Shown in pieces: positions 11,634-24,647 of a DNA stretch of 64,000 bases; within the stretch, counting starts at the first letter, position 1; the number at the start of each line of letters is the position of its first letter. Under the pieces are notes generated by a model that worked only from the letters and a program-made list of their open reading frames with translations, had not been told where the DNA came from and searched no databases. This DNA is from Stachybotrys elegans (lineage: Eukaryota; Ascomycota; Sordariomycetes; Hypocreales; Stachybotryaceae): the NCBI GenBank assembly GCA_020746835.1, contig JAGPNK010000004.1:1116001-1180000 (forward strand), written 5' to 3'. A program made the position numbers and the translations under genes.

Positions 11634-13088
11634 GGGCGGCGACTGCGATTGACAGGTGAAAATGTGTGTCTGAATAAATTGGCAGAGAGAGAGATCGCGG
11701 TATAGGCTGGTTGTTGTTAGTCACAGAACTAGAATGCAAGGGTGGCGAAAGATAAGGAAGCAAGGAAGTTGAGAGAGAAATAATGTTCCACATACGAATC
11801 TTCTGGCTAAAGTAGAGTGACGGATTGTCTCAGCATATAACCAACCAGCGACCCGAAGCAGCAGTCACAGCAGCTGCGGTGTTGTGTGTATGTGTGTTAT
11901 CGTGTCGTGTGGCACAGCATGAGGAGGCGAATGGGGTGGTGATGAGATGATATGAGATGGTTGTTCTGATGTTACTTCCTCGAAACAGGCAGCAACAAAG
12001 GGAAAGAGACGCGGGAAACCAACCCCACGGCCAAACCAGACAAAGAAAGGCACGTAAAGAAGGAGGAAAGAAGAGCAAATTTCACCACCCGGAGGGGCGA
12101 GGACCATAATCTATTCACTCATACTATAATAAACAACTTGAACCAAGAGAAAGTGGAGCAAACCAAGTGAGAAGGGGAGAAAAAAAAATTAGGACAGGAC
12201 ACAGCCTCCCGAAAAGATTTGTCTGTAAGAGGCCGCATTCCCGGCCGAGGCTTATCTATGCTCGCGGAAGGGGGGGAGAGGGGAGGTAAGAAAAGTGATA
12301 ATAATAATACAAAAGGGATAAGAGCGAGTTTTACCCCTCTTCTCTCCCATCTCTCGCGGAAGGTGACACTGTGAGAGGAAAAGGCCGAAGTATTATTGCA
12401 TTAGTTGTGTCCATCATACTCATGAGTTGCTTTCTCATTCCTCGCTAGCGCATCGACAAACATCATACGAGAAACCATCCTGCTCCTCTCTCCTCGCTTC
12501 CACATCTCACCCCCCCCCCCACCACCACCTTTCACGGGGAGCAGCAAAGCACGATCTCTCTCATCTTTAGGTTTTCAAGGGCTGTTTATTGTAATTTTTT
12601 TTTTCTCTCATCTCATCACTAGAGAAGTGTGCAACGAAGAAGAAGAAAAACACACAAAGTTATAGAAAAGAAGAAAAGAGAAGAAAAAAAAGGTAAAAGA
12701 AAACCGTAGGAGGTTATGCATTCGCTTTCCCGGAGGTGGCCTTCTCCCCACACGCCGCTCTTCTTGGATATGGTGCTTGTGATGCCTGTCGTTTGAATGT
12801 AGAGGAAGGAAGAAAAGAAAACGGCAAAGAAGGGGGAGGGTAGTAAAGGAGTTTTTACACGAGATTGAGATTAGAGGTAGGAGAAGAAGGGTGTGTGTGT
12901 CTGTGTGTCTGTGTGTGTCGTGGGCTGGTCTGTATGTACAGGATGCACTTTCGTAGCCTGACGTGAATAGTAAAAAGGTAATATAAAAAAAAGGGATAAA
13001 GCATGCTTTCTGATTCCGTTTCGCCGTCTCATCTTCCTCCATGATAACCATCCCGAGGATTTTCTCTTCCTCTCATATGCTGCCCCTC
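11634..13088. other. Intergenic: MFS 5' flank and Mid2-like gene 3' flank
   Basis: The right part is A/G-rich on the plus strand with adenine runs near 12180 and 12660-12690, and carries a TG-rich microsatellite at 12891-12918. Frames on the minus strand are Ser/Phe/Leu-rich simple sequence. A short C run lies near 12511. No gene is recognised. Confidence 0.55.
12891..12918. repeat. TG dinucleotide microsatellite with CTGTGTG interruptions
   Basis: An imperfect (GT)n tract of about 28 bp in the 3' flank of the Mid2-like gene. Confidence 0.85.
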
Positions 13089-14477
13089 TCATCGGTAGTG
13101 CTGGCTGGGCATCTCGTACACGGGACCCGTGTGCTGGTGCGTCACATTCCGGCCATCAATCTCGGTAGCGTTGGGATCCGACCATTGAGCCGACACGCCA
13201 CCGTCATGGCCCAGCTCGGCAGAGCCGGGGGGTGGCGGCGAGGGCGAGGGATGCTGAGGTAGCTGGTCGGCCATCATGGAGCCGGTGCGGGTAGTCTGGT
13301 ACGAGTAGGCTGTCGTTGGGCTCGTCGAGGGGTGGCTGCCGGCGCTGGCGTAGGCGGCGCCGTAGGGAGCCGGCTTGGCGTAGCCTGCGCGGCCGTCGCC
13401 CATGGCCGTGCCGCGGTAGCCTTCGGCGCTGTAGTTGGGCTTGGTCGTGCCGGAGCGGCCGGGAGCGAGGAATGCGGCGGCCGTGGCGTGCTCCGACATG
13501 CCGGCCATGCTAGTGCTGCCGCTGGGACCGTGGCCTCTGCCGGGGCCTCCCACGGGCACCTCGGAAGCGCCCATCAGGTCGTCGTGATCGGGCTTGGGGC
13601 TGCGGCGGCGTCGCAGGAAATACCAGACAGCGGCACCGATGAGGATCAGACCAGCCACACCGACACCAGCGCCAATGCCGGCCTGTGCGCCGGTCGAGAG
13701 GCCGCCTCCCTCCTCCTCATTGTCAGGGGGGTTGGTCTGGGAAGCGCCGCCCGTCTCCGTGGTAAGGTCGCTGGTGTTGACAGAAGTAGACGTGACGGTG
13801 ACGGTGCTCGTCGTCGTCGTCGTCGTCGGGGCGTTGACCGAGGTCTCGGTCCTGGTTCCGGTGGTGGTGACCTCGGTCTCGACAGTGCGGACGACGTTGC
13901 GGGTTAGAGTAACCAGGACAGTCTCAGCATCGCCGCCGCCATCGGTAACGGTCTGTGTGACGGTGATGGTGGCGCGCTTGAAGAGGTTGTTGTCGCGGAG
14001 GCCAAGGACGTCGTGGGTGAGCGTCTCGGCGGGAGCCTCGGCCGGGACGGTCCGGGCAGGGGCCGCGGTCAGAGGGGCCAGGTATTCGAGGCCTCGCCGC
14101 TGTATCCATTGGGTAGTCGTCTCATAAACGGTCCTCGTGGCGACGTCGGCATCCCCGCCAGTGACGGTCTCGGTGACAAAGGTCGTCTCGGTGTTGGTAA
14201 CCGTCGAGGTGATGGTCCTCAGGATAGTGGTGGTGGAAGTGACAGTGTCGACATTGCCGGTGACGGTAATGGTTCGGGTCGTGGTCGTGTCCTCCTCGGA
14301 AGTGGTGGTGGTGGTGGTGGTCGGCTCTGTGGGCGGTGCCGTAGTAGTGGTTTCCTCGGCAGGGGCCGTAGTAGATTCTTCGCTCGAAGGAGGAGGAGGC
14401 GGAGCCTGGCGCTTCTCAAGATGACCGTGGGCGATGCCCGCGGCGGCGGCGAACAGCAGCACCAATTGCGAGCGCAT
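13089..14477 (-). CDS. Mid2-like single-pass cell-surface sensor, 462 aa
   Basis: Single-exon frame with ATG at 14477 and TGA at 13089. The N-terminus is a clear signal peptide (MRSQLVLLFAAAAGIAHG), followed by a dibasic KR. The ectodomain (about 24-262) is dominated by Thr/Ser and contains many TVT/TTT-type repeats suited to dense O-mannosylation. One membrane helix lies at about 267-288 (GIGAGVGVAGLILIGAAVWYF), followed by RRRR and a cytoplasmic tail of about 170 residues rich in Gly, Pro and Ser. This architecture is shared by Mid2/Wsc-type wall-stress sensors that signal to Rho1 and the cell-integrity MAP kinase pathway. There is no Cys-rich WSC domain, so Mid2-like is the better label. 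Assignment rests on architecture, because these proteins diverge quickly in sequence. Confidence 0.82.
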   Translation of the reverse strand: MRSQLVLLFAAAAGIAHGHLEKRQAPPPPPSSEESTTAPAEETTTTAPPTEPTTTTTTTSEEDTTTTRTITVTGNVDTVTSTTTILRTITSTVTNTETTFVTETVTGGDADVATRTVYETTTQWIQRRGLEYLAPLTAAPARTVPAEAPAETLTHDVLGLRDNNLFKRATITVTQTVTDGGGDAETVLVTLTRNVVRTVETEVTTTGTRTETSVNAPTTTTTTSTVTVTSTSVNTSDLTTETGGASQTNPPDNEEEGGGLSTGAQAGIGAGVGVAGLILIGAAVWYFLRRRRSPKPDHDDLMGASEVPVGGPGRGHGPSGSTSMAGMSEHATAAAFLAPGRSGTTKPNYSAEGYRGTAMGDGRAGYAKPAPYGAAYASAGSHPSTSPTTAYSYQTTRTGSMMADQLPQHPSPSPPPPGSAELGHDGGVSAQWSDPNATEIDGRNVTHQHTGPVYEMPSQHYR

Positions 14478-17172
14478 CTCGACGAGGCAATGAGTTCAGC
14501 GTGAAGCCGAAGGGAGGGGAGGGGAGGGGAGGGAGGAGGAAGGGAGAAGGAGGGATGCGATGGAGGACGAGTCGACGGCGGCGATGAGAGCAAACAAGCG
14601 AGCAGGGGTCGTTCGGTTTTGGCGGTAGCGCTAAGTTGGGCAGGGGAAATGAGGGAACAAACACGAGGTGGCCCAAAAAGGGAGATGAAGGGTCGTGGGG
14701 AAGACGGTCTGGCGCGACAAAAGAGAGAGTAGGAGGAGGAACTCGCGCAGTGCGATCCGACGTAGGTTGTAGCCCTGCTGGTAGAATTGCGTGTGTAGGA
14801 AGAGCTGCGGGATGAAGGATGCGAGTGTGAGCAACGCAACAGAGGGAAGAGAATGACGAGTTGTGCCGGCGGACAAACGAACACGAGAAGTGTAATCAAT
14901 AGGTACGGTTGGATAACTCACCAGGCGGGAAGGAGGGTCTGGGGGACCCCCCAGCTGAGGTATCGGCTACGGGCCCATTCCCAGGCTAGAGGTACGCTAG
15001 AGGAGGTACCGGGTACACTATCCACGGCAGAGGCTACACGCGTCTCGCTGCACAACCGAGTGTTCTCTCCTTCTTTTCCTTCACCTTTATGAATGTTATG
15101 CATATTGATAGGTGCCAGATGAACGCGGGAAGATGTGCAGGCCCTCTGGAGTGGAGGCGCGCAGGGTTAGATGTCAGGGTCATGGGAGGACGGAGGGCGA
15201 TCTGAGGTCATCCTCCAGGTGCCGGAGAACGAACCCTCTCTCTCTCCGTCCGCCCCTTGCCGACCTGCCCATCGCCGAAAATTCAAATTAAAAAAGAAAA
15301 GAAAAAAACCTAAAAGGCAGACAAGACTACCTACCTTAATTTATTACCCCGAACGCACCTCATTCCTCGCGCGAGATTGCCATGCGGTGCAGGTTATATG
15401 GCATACCGCGACGGCGCCAGCGCCACGCCGTCAAAGGCGCCATATCGTCGTTTATTCCGGGTACCTGAATTTGCCTTGCAGTCAGTTCCCCTTTCTTTCT
15501 TTCTTTCCCGCGCAGAAAAAGTATCCGGTACCTCCGTGACCTTCGGCATCATGCGGTATGACGAGCAGACGCTAAGGTCTGCTGTGGCGCCTCGGCCCAC
15601 CGATCTTTTCTTTCTCTCTCTCTTTTTCCCCTTAGATCTATTTCCATTACTCTTTCCAGCTGAGCATTTATTAAGTAATAGTACATGCGCTTTGATCAAG
15701 TAGTATTTATCACTGTGGTGATGTCCCATAGACCAAGCGTCCTTTTTTTTTCATCATTGCTTCTGACGTTTCATGTTGCCGCCATAACGGGCGAGTGCAT
15801 GGAAAAGGTACCTTCAATCTGCTGGGAGCCGTCGACGAGATAGGTAAGAGCCTGAAGGATGTAAGTTCTCGCCACGTCCAAGGAAAAAGAACTTAGTCTG
15901 CACCTCCCCAGCCTAGAACCACCTGATCGTGGCGCAGGGCCCCTTGCAGCCGAAAACCCAGCTCTGCTTGCTGGCTTGGCTGGTCTTCCGTTGGCTTTTG
16001 GCAGGCCGCTTCGCTGCAAGACCGCCCGTGGTACACGTCAGACCCCCCATCCACTCTCTCGGCTTGACAGGTCGATCGTCACCAGCATCATCCGCGCCTA
16101 TCCTGTCTTTGGCTTCCACCTCGTGACCTTTCTCTCTCCCTCTCTCTTTCTATCCCTCGCTGTGCCATGTAACAAGGTCTCGCTCCACGCAGGTACGCTG
16201 CACAGCATCCCTCCTGGGCGTCGTCACCGTCACCATGTCTCTCCTCAGCCCGGCAGGCTGCACGTTTCCCGCTGGCCCTGTGCCCACCTCTGAAACATGC
16301 CAACATTCCTTTTTCTTACTCTTCTGTCCTTGTGCCATGCAAGGCAAGGCACAGATCAGCCGCTGGCTTCTCTCTCGCCCTATCCAAGTATGAGAATAGC
16401 CATTCCTCACCTCGGCTGAGTACCATCTTTCTTCTCTGTGTGTGCTATATCCGTAGCTGCCTATCATTGGGCTTGGGCTTATGTACATAGTTGGACACCA
16501 TGTCAAATGTCATGTCTACCTGTCGATCATGCATAACCTGGTAATTTCCTTCATGTAACCCCGTTGCCCCAGCTTCCCTATCCAGAAATAGGGGATCGAT
16601 TTGGGCCGCCCCGTTGCTGTCTTACTCCCTTCTTATTCTATGGAAGCTTTAGAGATTTCGATCTGCACATCATCTTCGAAAGCTTTGTTCACCAAGTTCA
16701 TTTGTATTCAAGATAGAATAGTTGTCCTCCTACACCTCCTACCTACAAATTCTTCCCGTCTGTCTGTAGTCCCAGAATCTCTTCCTCCCCTGATCTCTCC
16801 TCAAAAACTACACTCATTACCAGGCCTCAACACCAGGGAGTTGCCTCCAAACAAACAAACAAAAAACCGCTCCCCTTCTCTCCCTCCTCGGCGTACTGTT
16901 CTCCGTCACAGCGCGCGACACGGCCACCCCAAGGCATGGACCACACTCGCCCGGGGTCTCGAGAGGATGCATGCCGTGGTGAGCCGGATAGGTAAGCCGT
17001 ATGGCTGTCCAGAAGGTGGCCGTAATAGAAGAACAAGGAATATCTGAACCGGAAAAGGGGGCCCAGGGTGGCGCAACAAAATGAATAAAAGGGTAAAAGG
17101 GAAAAAATATATCGCTGATCTATGCAAGAGGTATACGAGTCGCAAGGGAAAGAGTACGAAAGCATCGGCCCT
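14478..17172. other. Intergenic region, about 2.7 kb, no gene recognised
   Basis: Holds the promoter side of the Mid2-like gene (GGGGA repeats near 14515-14530) and the 3' flank of noxA. T/C-rich stretches occur at 15480-15660 and 16120-16150. None of the frames resembles a protein family. Confidence 0.5.
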
Positions 17173-19047
17173 CTAGAAGTTCTCCTTGCCCCAGACAAAC
17201 GAGAATCTGCCATGATGATTAGCAAAAGGTCCCATCACATTCACACATCCAACATAGACTTACCCAGGCTCGGTGTACTTGTTGCAGTAAACGTGGAGGG
17301 AGCTACCCAGACCCTTGGGTCCACAGAAGAAGACACCCGCCTCGGCCGGGCTGTGCAGCTTGCGGATGCCCCTAAAGATCATGTCCCAGTTGGGACGACC
17401 AAAGTTGGTCGGGCTGCGGAGTCCCGTGATGGCGTCCTTCTCGGCGTTGGCGTCGTTGATCATGATGTTGGTGGCGTCGTCGGCCTTGATCTTGGCCGTC
17501 AGGTACGTGTGGATCTCGATGCGGTTCTCGACGTCCTGCGCCTCGACGGCCAGCAGCAGCGAGCGGAACCACTCAAAGGATCCGAAGTCTCGGCAAATCC
17601 AGAAGAAGTACACCTTGGACAGGCGCGTCTTCTTCTGCGGGTAGTTCATGCGGTACCAGATGGACTTGAGGATAGAGGCAAAGGGCGTGACACCGATACC
17701 GGCACCGACCAGGATGGAGATTTCGTACTTGAACACGTCCTCGGAAGCCGATCCAAAAGGGCCGTCAATGTAGACACGGGGGAGGACACGACGCAGGGCC
17801 GGGTCAACGCCGCTCGCCTGGCCGTCCACGCCGACAACCTTGCTCGAGTCGCCCTTCTTGTCCCACTCGCAGCCCAGAGCCGTAGACACAGCCCTGGTAA
17901 AGTCACCAACGCATCGCATGTGAATCGAGATGTAGTCCTCCTCGGGGGCACTGGTAAGGGTGAAGGGGTGGTACTGCCAGAGAGACACGGCCGGGCAGCA
18001 GAAGAATATGTACTGTCCGGCACGCGTCTTGGTGTGCTCCTTCTTGATCTGGATCTCGCAGACGTTGCTGGGGTGCTGGATAACTTTGGAGATGTACGTC
18101 TTGTGGCGGCCACGGACCTCGCGGGCGATACGCTCGGCCAGGTAGCAGAAACCACCGTACATCCAGTACTGCCAAAAGACACCAATAGCCGCGGGGCCGA
18201 CGCTGGTGCAAAAGGGGGCGACGTCAGGCTGGATCATGCAGAAGGCACCGTGGATAGACCAGAAGAAGAAGAAGATGATGAACATGTGGTGGGTGTACCA
18301 GAAGCGCTCGTAGTTTGCGCGGCGAGGCTTCTCGACCGAGGTGCCGACCATGCCCATGAGGGCGACGAGCATGACGTAGCCGGTCCAGCCGGGTCCGGAG
18401 GCGAAGTTGGCAACGAGCCATCCGTAAACGCCCAGCTTGTGGTCGATGGCGACGCGGGCGAGGTTGACCCAGTGAGCGACGGTATGGACCCAGGAGAAGG
18501 TGACGATGGACCAGGCGGTGGTGATGTGGAAGGTGATGTTCTTGTCGAACTGGATAATGCCGTTGAGGGGCGTCTGGCGAAGCAGCGAGATGAGGGTTCG
18601 GCACACGGGGAACAGGATGATGCCGACGTCGAGATGCAGCACGAGCGCCGCTGATCGGGCAATGATGAAGGTGAAGCCGAAATTGTCGCGCGAGCTCTGC
18701 AAGCTGTCCTTGAAGCCGTAGTGGACGCATGCAAAGCCGAAGACGAGGGCGTGCACCATCATGAATACGAAGACGAACCTGGTGTCGTGTCAGCCATAAA
18801 CCATTCTTCTCTCTTCCACATCCCCCCCTTTTTCTTTGCTTCTTGCGCATCTTGATGCCCTCCACGGATCTGGGTGAACCTACACTCGGCGGTAACCCTC
18901 GTTGATCATCCATCGGTCAAACTTCTCTCTTGACGAGAGCTCCTGCTGCTTCTCCTGTGTCATCTCACCCGACAACAACATGCGGGTGAGGGGCGTCCAT
19001 CTTGACCGCTCCGACGGCCTCTCGCTGCCGTACTCGGAGTAGCTCAT
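17173..19047 (-). CDS. noxA: NADPH oxidase catalytic subunit, NoxA/Nox1 type, 570 aa
   Basis: Three exons: 19047-18884, 18778-17264 and a 34-bp last exon 17206-17173, with introns of 105 and 57 bp. The last exon supplies the conserved C-terminus FSFVWGKENF. This flavocytochrome transfers electrons from cytosolic NADPH through FAD and two hemes to O2, producing superoxide. Heme-ligand His pairs have canonical spacing: His139/His153 and His218/His231. The FAD motif HPFT is at 325-328 and the NADPH motif GAGIGVTP at 413-420. There are six membrane helices and no N-terminal EF-hand, which excludes the NoxC class. The N-terminal segment ending REKFDRWMINEGYRR and the overall match favour NoxA/Nox1 over NoxB. 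In this group of fungi the enzyme works with NoxR and Rac in hyphal fusion, sexual development and, in pathogens, infection structures. Confidence 0.94.
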
Positions 19048-21957
19048 TTTCGGAAACTTGTCGGGATGGTTTGGTTTGGTTCAATGCCTTTCGAGGCGGT
19101 GGCGATGTCCCTTGACTGGAATTCCCCCTTCTCTTGTTTCTCTTCCCGAAGCTCTTTTGGGGTTGCAATTGGCTTCTTCCTCTGCCGTCAAGCGTCCGGG
19201 TATCTTGCGAGTTCCTTGCCTCCTTATCCTCTCTCTCCCTCTCTCGGTGTGATCGTCAATTAATGCTGGCGTTGGCGTGAATTCAGAACCTGCTGAACGT
19301 CGGTGGTGATGGTAATGGTTGTAGTTGCTGATAGATAGTACTTGGGTAGGGAGTGCTGGTAACGACTGTAATGAAAATATACGAAGCAAATATGAACAAT
19401 TAAGACATAGAAGGAAGCCTGGAAGCGATCAACACTATCAGCAAACCATGAGGCCACAAGGAGAAGAAAGGGAGGGGGGCGTTCGCGAGAGGTGGGAAAA
19501 GGGAACAGGTAAAAGGGCTGCGAAGGTTGGCCGGGACGGGGGGGAGGGTGAGGTGGTGGTTGTATTAGAGATGGAACGGAGCAGCGGCAAAGCTAAGAGG
19601 TGGTAGTGGGTATCAGATCGAAACGGCCGCTACAGGGGGCCGCAGGAGAAATAAGACCACTTTTGGGGGACATCATACCTGCAAACGTAGCAAACTCGTG
19701 CGGGAATGGGTTGGTGAGCGCGTCAACGGTGGGATGATGGGAGAGGAGAGGGCCTTGGGCAATGAATAAAAGATAATGGGAGCAGGAAAAGGCAGGGGAT
19801 GGATGGATGGATGAGGACCTACGGTGACGGCGGCAGGGGGGGCAAAGGAAGCCAAAGAAGGAGGCCCTGCCACAGGAGACAAGGCTCAGAAGGGTAGGTC
19901 CGCGAGGCCGTGTCACCCATACGCCGTTGCATAGCGGCTACTACCACTTACTGTCTGTCCTCTTCTCACTCTTTCGCGCGCGCAAACCCATACAGACATG
20001 CCCGGCCGGGGGGTGCGAGCGCCCAGGGATCATGGCACCATTCCCAGGGGATCAGATGGATGGAAAATGACGGCCAAGAACCAGCCTACCACAGCAACGA
20101 GACCAAGAACAGTGGAGGTTAGCGCCCGAGCCCCCCCCCCATGCGATGAGAGCCCTAGCAGTAGAAATCTGGAACCAAGGCCGCCATTCCAGCAAACCAG
20201 CCCTCGCGCTCCAATGGCCCTACGCACGTGCACGACGCGCATAAGCTGTCTCACCTCAAGACGTTCTGTCGACACGCTGTAACGGGCAGTGGGCTGACAT
20301 TCACACCAATCCAATGACATACATAGCAACCTCCTGCCCGTCGCGCATACTTTGCCGCCCGCCGCGCCTCTCTCTTCCTCTCAGCAAATATAATCTTGGC
20401 TCCAAACTCCAACGGGAAAATATAAACGCTGAGTGAGAGCGTCCATCTCCTTCCCTTCAACTGATACACGGCCAAGTCCCCAGGACTGTGGGTTATGGTT
20501 CGATTTTCTACCGCTGGGCCGCTCGACACCCCTTGGCCGAGCCCTCGCCGCCGCGGGACCTTGTATCAGCCCCCCCTGGTCTGAAACGCGCTGTGACAGT
20601 TGCAAACCCCCTGTGTGGATTTTTCCGCTCCGTCTATTCGCTCTTCCAACACGTTTTCCCTCTCTCTCTCGCCCTGCCTCTTACGCCTCCTCCTCCGGCA
20701 TAATGCTCCGGCCATGTGGCTCCTTTCTTCTTTCTCTTTCTACCTCTCGACAATGCGGCTGCCGATTCGTAGATCATCGACACTGCACGTACTCCATCCA
20801 TCTCTCACACACACCCCTCCTGGGACCTCCTTCACTCGCTCTCTTATCTACCCGCCCGCGGCCGCCGTCCCTGCGGATCCGAAAATCATCTGGCAAAGAA
20901 AAAGGCCCGCGTCAAGTCCTTATTGGACAACGAGACCGTATGATAGCCCACCGTTTCCCACGTGCCTATCCTCGACCTCTTCATTCCAAACCTCCTACAT
21001 CTTTATCTCCCTGTGTCACAGTCCCTATGCCCTGGATGCCCAGACCGGCTTCACTTGGCGCCCTGGGTTAGGTGTTATTCTCCGTGTCAAGACCAACCAC
21101 CAACAAAACCATTACCTGAAGTGTAACGAGTTGTATCAATGCTTGCTCAGTGACTGGATTGAACTGACTCGCGAATTTATAATCACGTTTCGCGGAAACC
21201 TGCTCGTAGATCGTCGTGTCGTGTGAGGAAACCATTCCCACCTTGAGAGTGAAACATGCGGCCGCCATGCACAGTTTCACGATCTTGGCCTGTTCCTCTC
21301 TATCCAGCGCTGCATGACCCGATATTATCCGCCGCGTAACGATGCTGTTTAGGATAAGTTGTCCATCTCGCATCATCACCAAGTTTCCAAACGAAATCTC
21401 ATGATGCCTGTGCCATTTCTTCTCAAAGACGTGGCCCCTTTTCTATCCACTTGTTTCTCTTCTATCCTCCGCCAGTGCCAACCAAACACGATAATATACT
21501 TGAATCCAGACTGGCGCTCCTACCTCTTCCAGAGCAAAAGCCTCCAATGGCCATCCACTATTAACCAGGTACTAAGTACCCCAGCACCGGCAGCCATGGC
21601 ATGTCACGTGCACAAGACACAACTTACTAACAGGCGAGCATTATCATGGCACTCGCCCAGTCACATCACGTACACAGAGGAAAGAAACATAGTGGCGCTG
21701 CGAGGTCATAGACATTGTGAATGCAAACCCAAAGCCCAACCGCGTGATATCCCGTAAGAGAAGCTAGAATGTCTGTCTAGTCTGTCGTTCCTCCCTGAGC
21801 TCGCCCCCCGTGGCGTGGCGTGCCCCAAGTTGCAGCCCAGGCCAGACTCCCTCCACATGGCGGCATGCCGTGTACCTAGCATTACTCCCGCCGTCATCGC
21901 TCGGGAACAGATGAGGAGTGCAACCGGCGCCTCGCCCTTATTCCATCGTCCAACGCC
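19048..21957. other. Intergenic region, about 2.9 kb, no gene recognised
   Basis: Contains the 5' flank and presumed leader of noxA and the 3' flank of ubc4. The longest plus-strand frame (20433-21071) is Pro/Ser/Arg-rich with no family resemblance. No RNA gene was recognised. Confidence 0.5.
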
Positions 21958-22912
<955 letters not shown>

Positions 22913-24647
22913 CGTGGAATGTGTGTGTACGGATGAGGGGGTATCTAGAGGGGTATCGGTCGCTTCGTCGCCGTCTGCAGGAGGGGTTAAACGAGGTCAG
23001 CAATGAGAAAAAGGGAAGAGGGGTAGGATGCAAGGGGGAAGAGGGAAGAATGAAGACGTACGCAGTAGACAGCGAGCGGGAGAGAAGAATTTAACGGATG
23101 GTCGAGAGGTGCGTGATGCTACGATTTGCAGTACCGATGCAGAGGTGATGCGGGTGGTTACGGTCGAAGAAAGTTGATGATGGGTAATAAATGCCCCGTG
23201 CAGGTGGCAGTGGCTCGGAGGAGGGGAGTCACGGGGGCGTCGTGCTGTTGGCTCGCTCTGGCTGGCTGGGCTCGCGCGCAGAAGCCCATAGAGCCCAGAA
23301 GCCCACTCAGGCAGCTCAGGGGAGGCAAGGGGGGGCGAGGCGCTGAGTGCGTGCGGCCCGAAAAGTCAGGTTTTTGCACTAAAGGCGAAGCCTGACAAAG
23401 CAAGCCCAAGCCACCTATGGGCACCGCCACCTGCCAAAGCCAACCTTGGTTCACGTTACATGGCCACTAACAGCTTCACCGCAATGTTTCGGGATGGCAA
23501 GATGGCATCCATGACATGTCGACTTGGCCCAGACTCATGGTACCAAGTTGCCTGTGCTTTCTCAGTGCTCATTCAGCATGACAAGACGGTCTGCTCGCGC
23601 CTTCATTGACACAGTCATGGCCGTCGGGCCTATTTGCTTCATTGCTTTTTTTTTATCCACGTCATTCGCTCGCATTCGACGATAACATGGAGGTGCCCCA
23701 CATCATTGGGAAGCCTCGATGCTTGGGCTGAGATTGACTTTAATAATTCCTGACAGCCTGCGACAAAGTCTAATTATAGACCACCAAATCTCTGTTCAAC
23801 GATGATATCACCTGGAGGTGTGATGGATCTTTAGATAAAAGGCTGCGTTTTTGGTTATGATAATTTGATATGCTGCAATGTGTTCGTGCTTTGTTTTCAC
23901 TATTAATGTACTCGATGTGGTTTCTGGTCTCGAACCCGGCATATTGTCGTGATGAGGCGTGGGAGTAGTGCTCACATGGCTCCGTGCCAAGCTTCGGGCA
24001 CGGCATTTGATCTCGTAGGAAAATTAGTCAGATGTTAAGTGATGGCTCAGCCTGTGGACCGTAAGCTGAAGACTACGTTTTATTTGTGATTCTGGTCGCG
24101 GCTACCGGCAGGACAGGTTCAGAGCTGTCACCAAAGGTCTATAGTGAAGACCGCAATGTCAGGAGGGACGTTCTTGAAGGCCTCGTCCGGTTGAGATTTA
24201 GATTTCTATCTTATCTACGGAGTATTCATGTCGACTTTAAATCGCAAGTAGAGGCCCATCAATGAAGCTCAATCTGAAAGGCATCGACTACTAATCTACA
24301 TAGATGCGAATCGTCCAGCTTTGCTCAAATGGGAAGCGAGACAATCAGAACACTTGAACCGGGCCTTGTCCATTGCAAGCAAGTTTCCGCTCACTGCTTC
24401 ACCTCATTATTTGGCGCCGCCCTATCCATGTCAAGTAGCGTGGAACAACCAGGCTGTAGCCCCGAGGATCACACATTTGAGCGTTGTCCTCGATCATGTA
24501 TCCAAGTCGACTGCTATAACCTAGCAAGCGAGTAGCCATGGCCACTAAAATGTTATCCAAGGCTCGAGGTTGTCATTCGCCTCACTCTGCACGGTGAATA
24601 CAACATCCTCTCGCGCAGTAGCTAGCACCTAGTCGCCCTCGGCCCAT
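22913..24647. other. Intergenic region, about 1.7 kb, no gene recognised
   Basis: Left part is the ubc4 5' flank. The middle (about 23690-24300) is visibly richer in A/T than its neighbours, with an exact TACGGAGTA word at 24216-24224. Frames are short and unrecognised. Confidence 0.5.

Noticed and set aside
17122..18654. 510-codon plus-strand frame
   Set aside because: Antisense shadow of noxA; GC-rich third positions keep it open.
20433..21226. Overlapping plus-strand frames of about 210 codons
   Set aside because: Two different registers are open at once over T/C-rich DNA, typical of low-complexity leader sequence rather than a gene.
23925..23950. GGTCTCGAACCC resembling a tRNA T-arm
   Set aside because: Stem pairing fails and no cloverleaf can be built around it.
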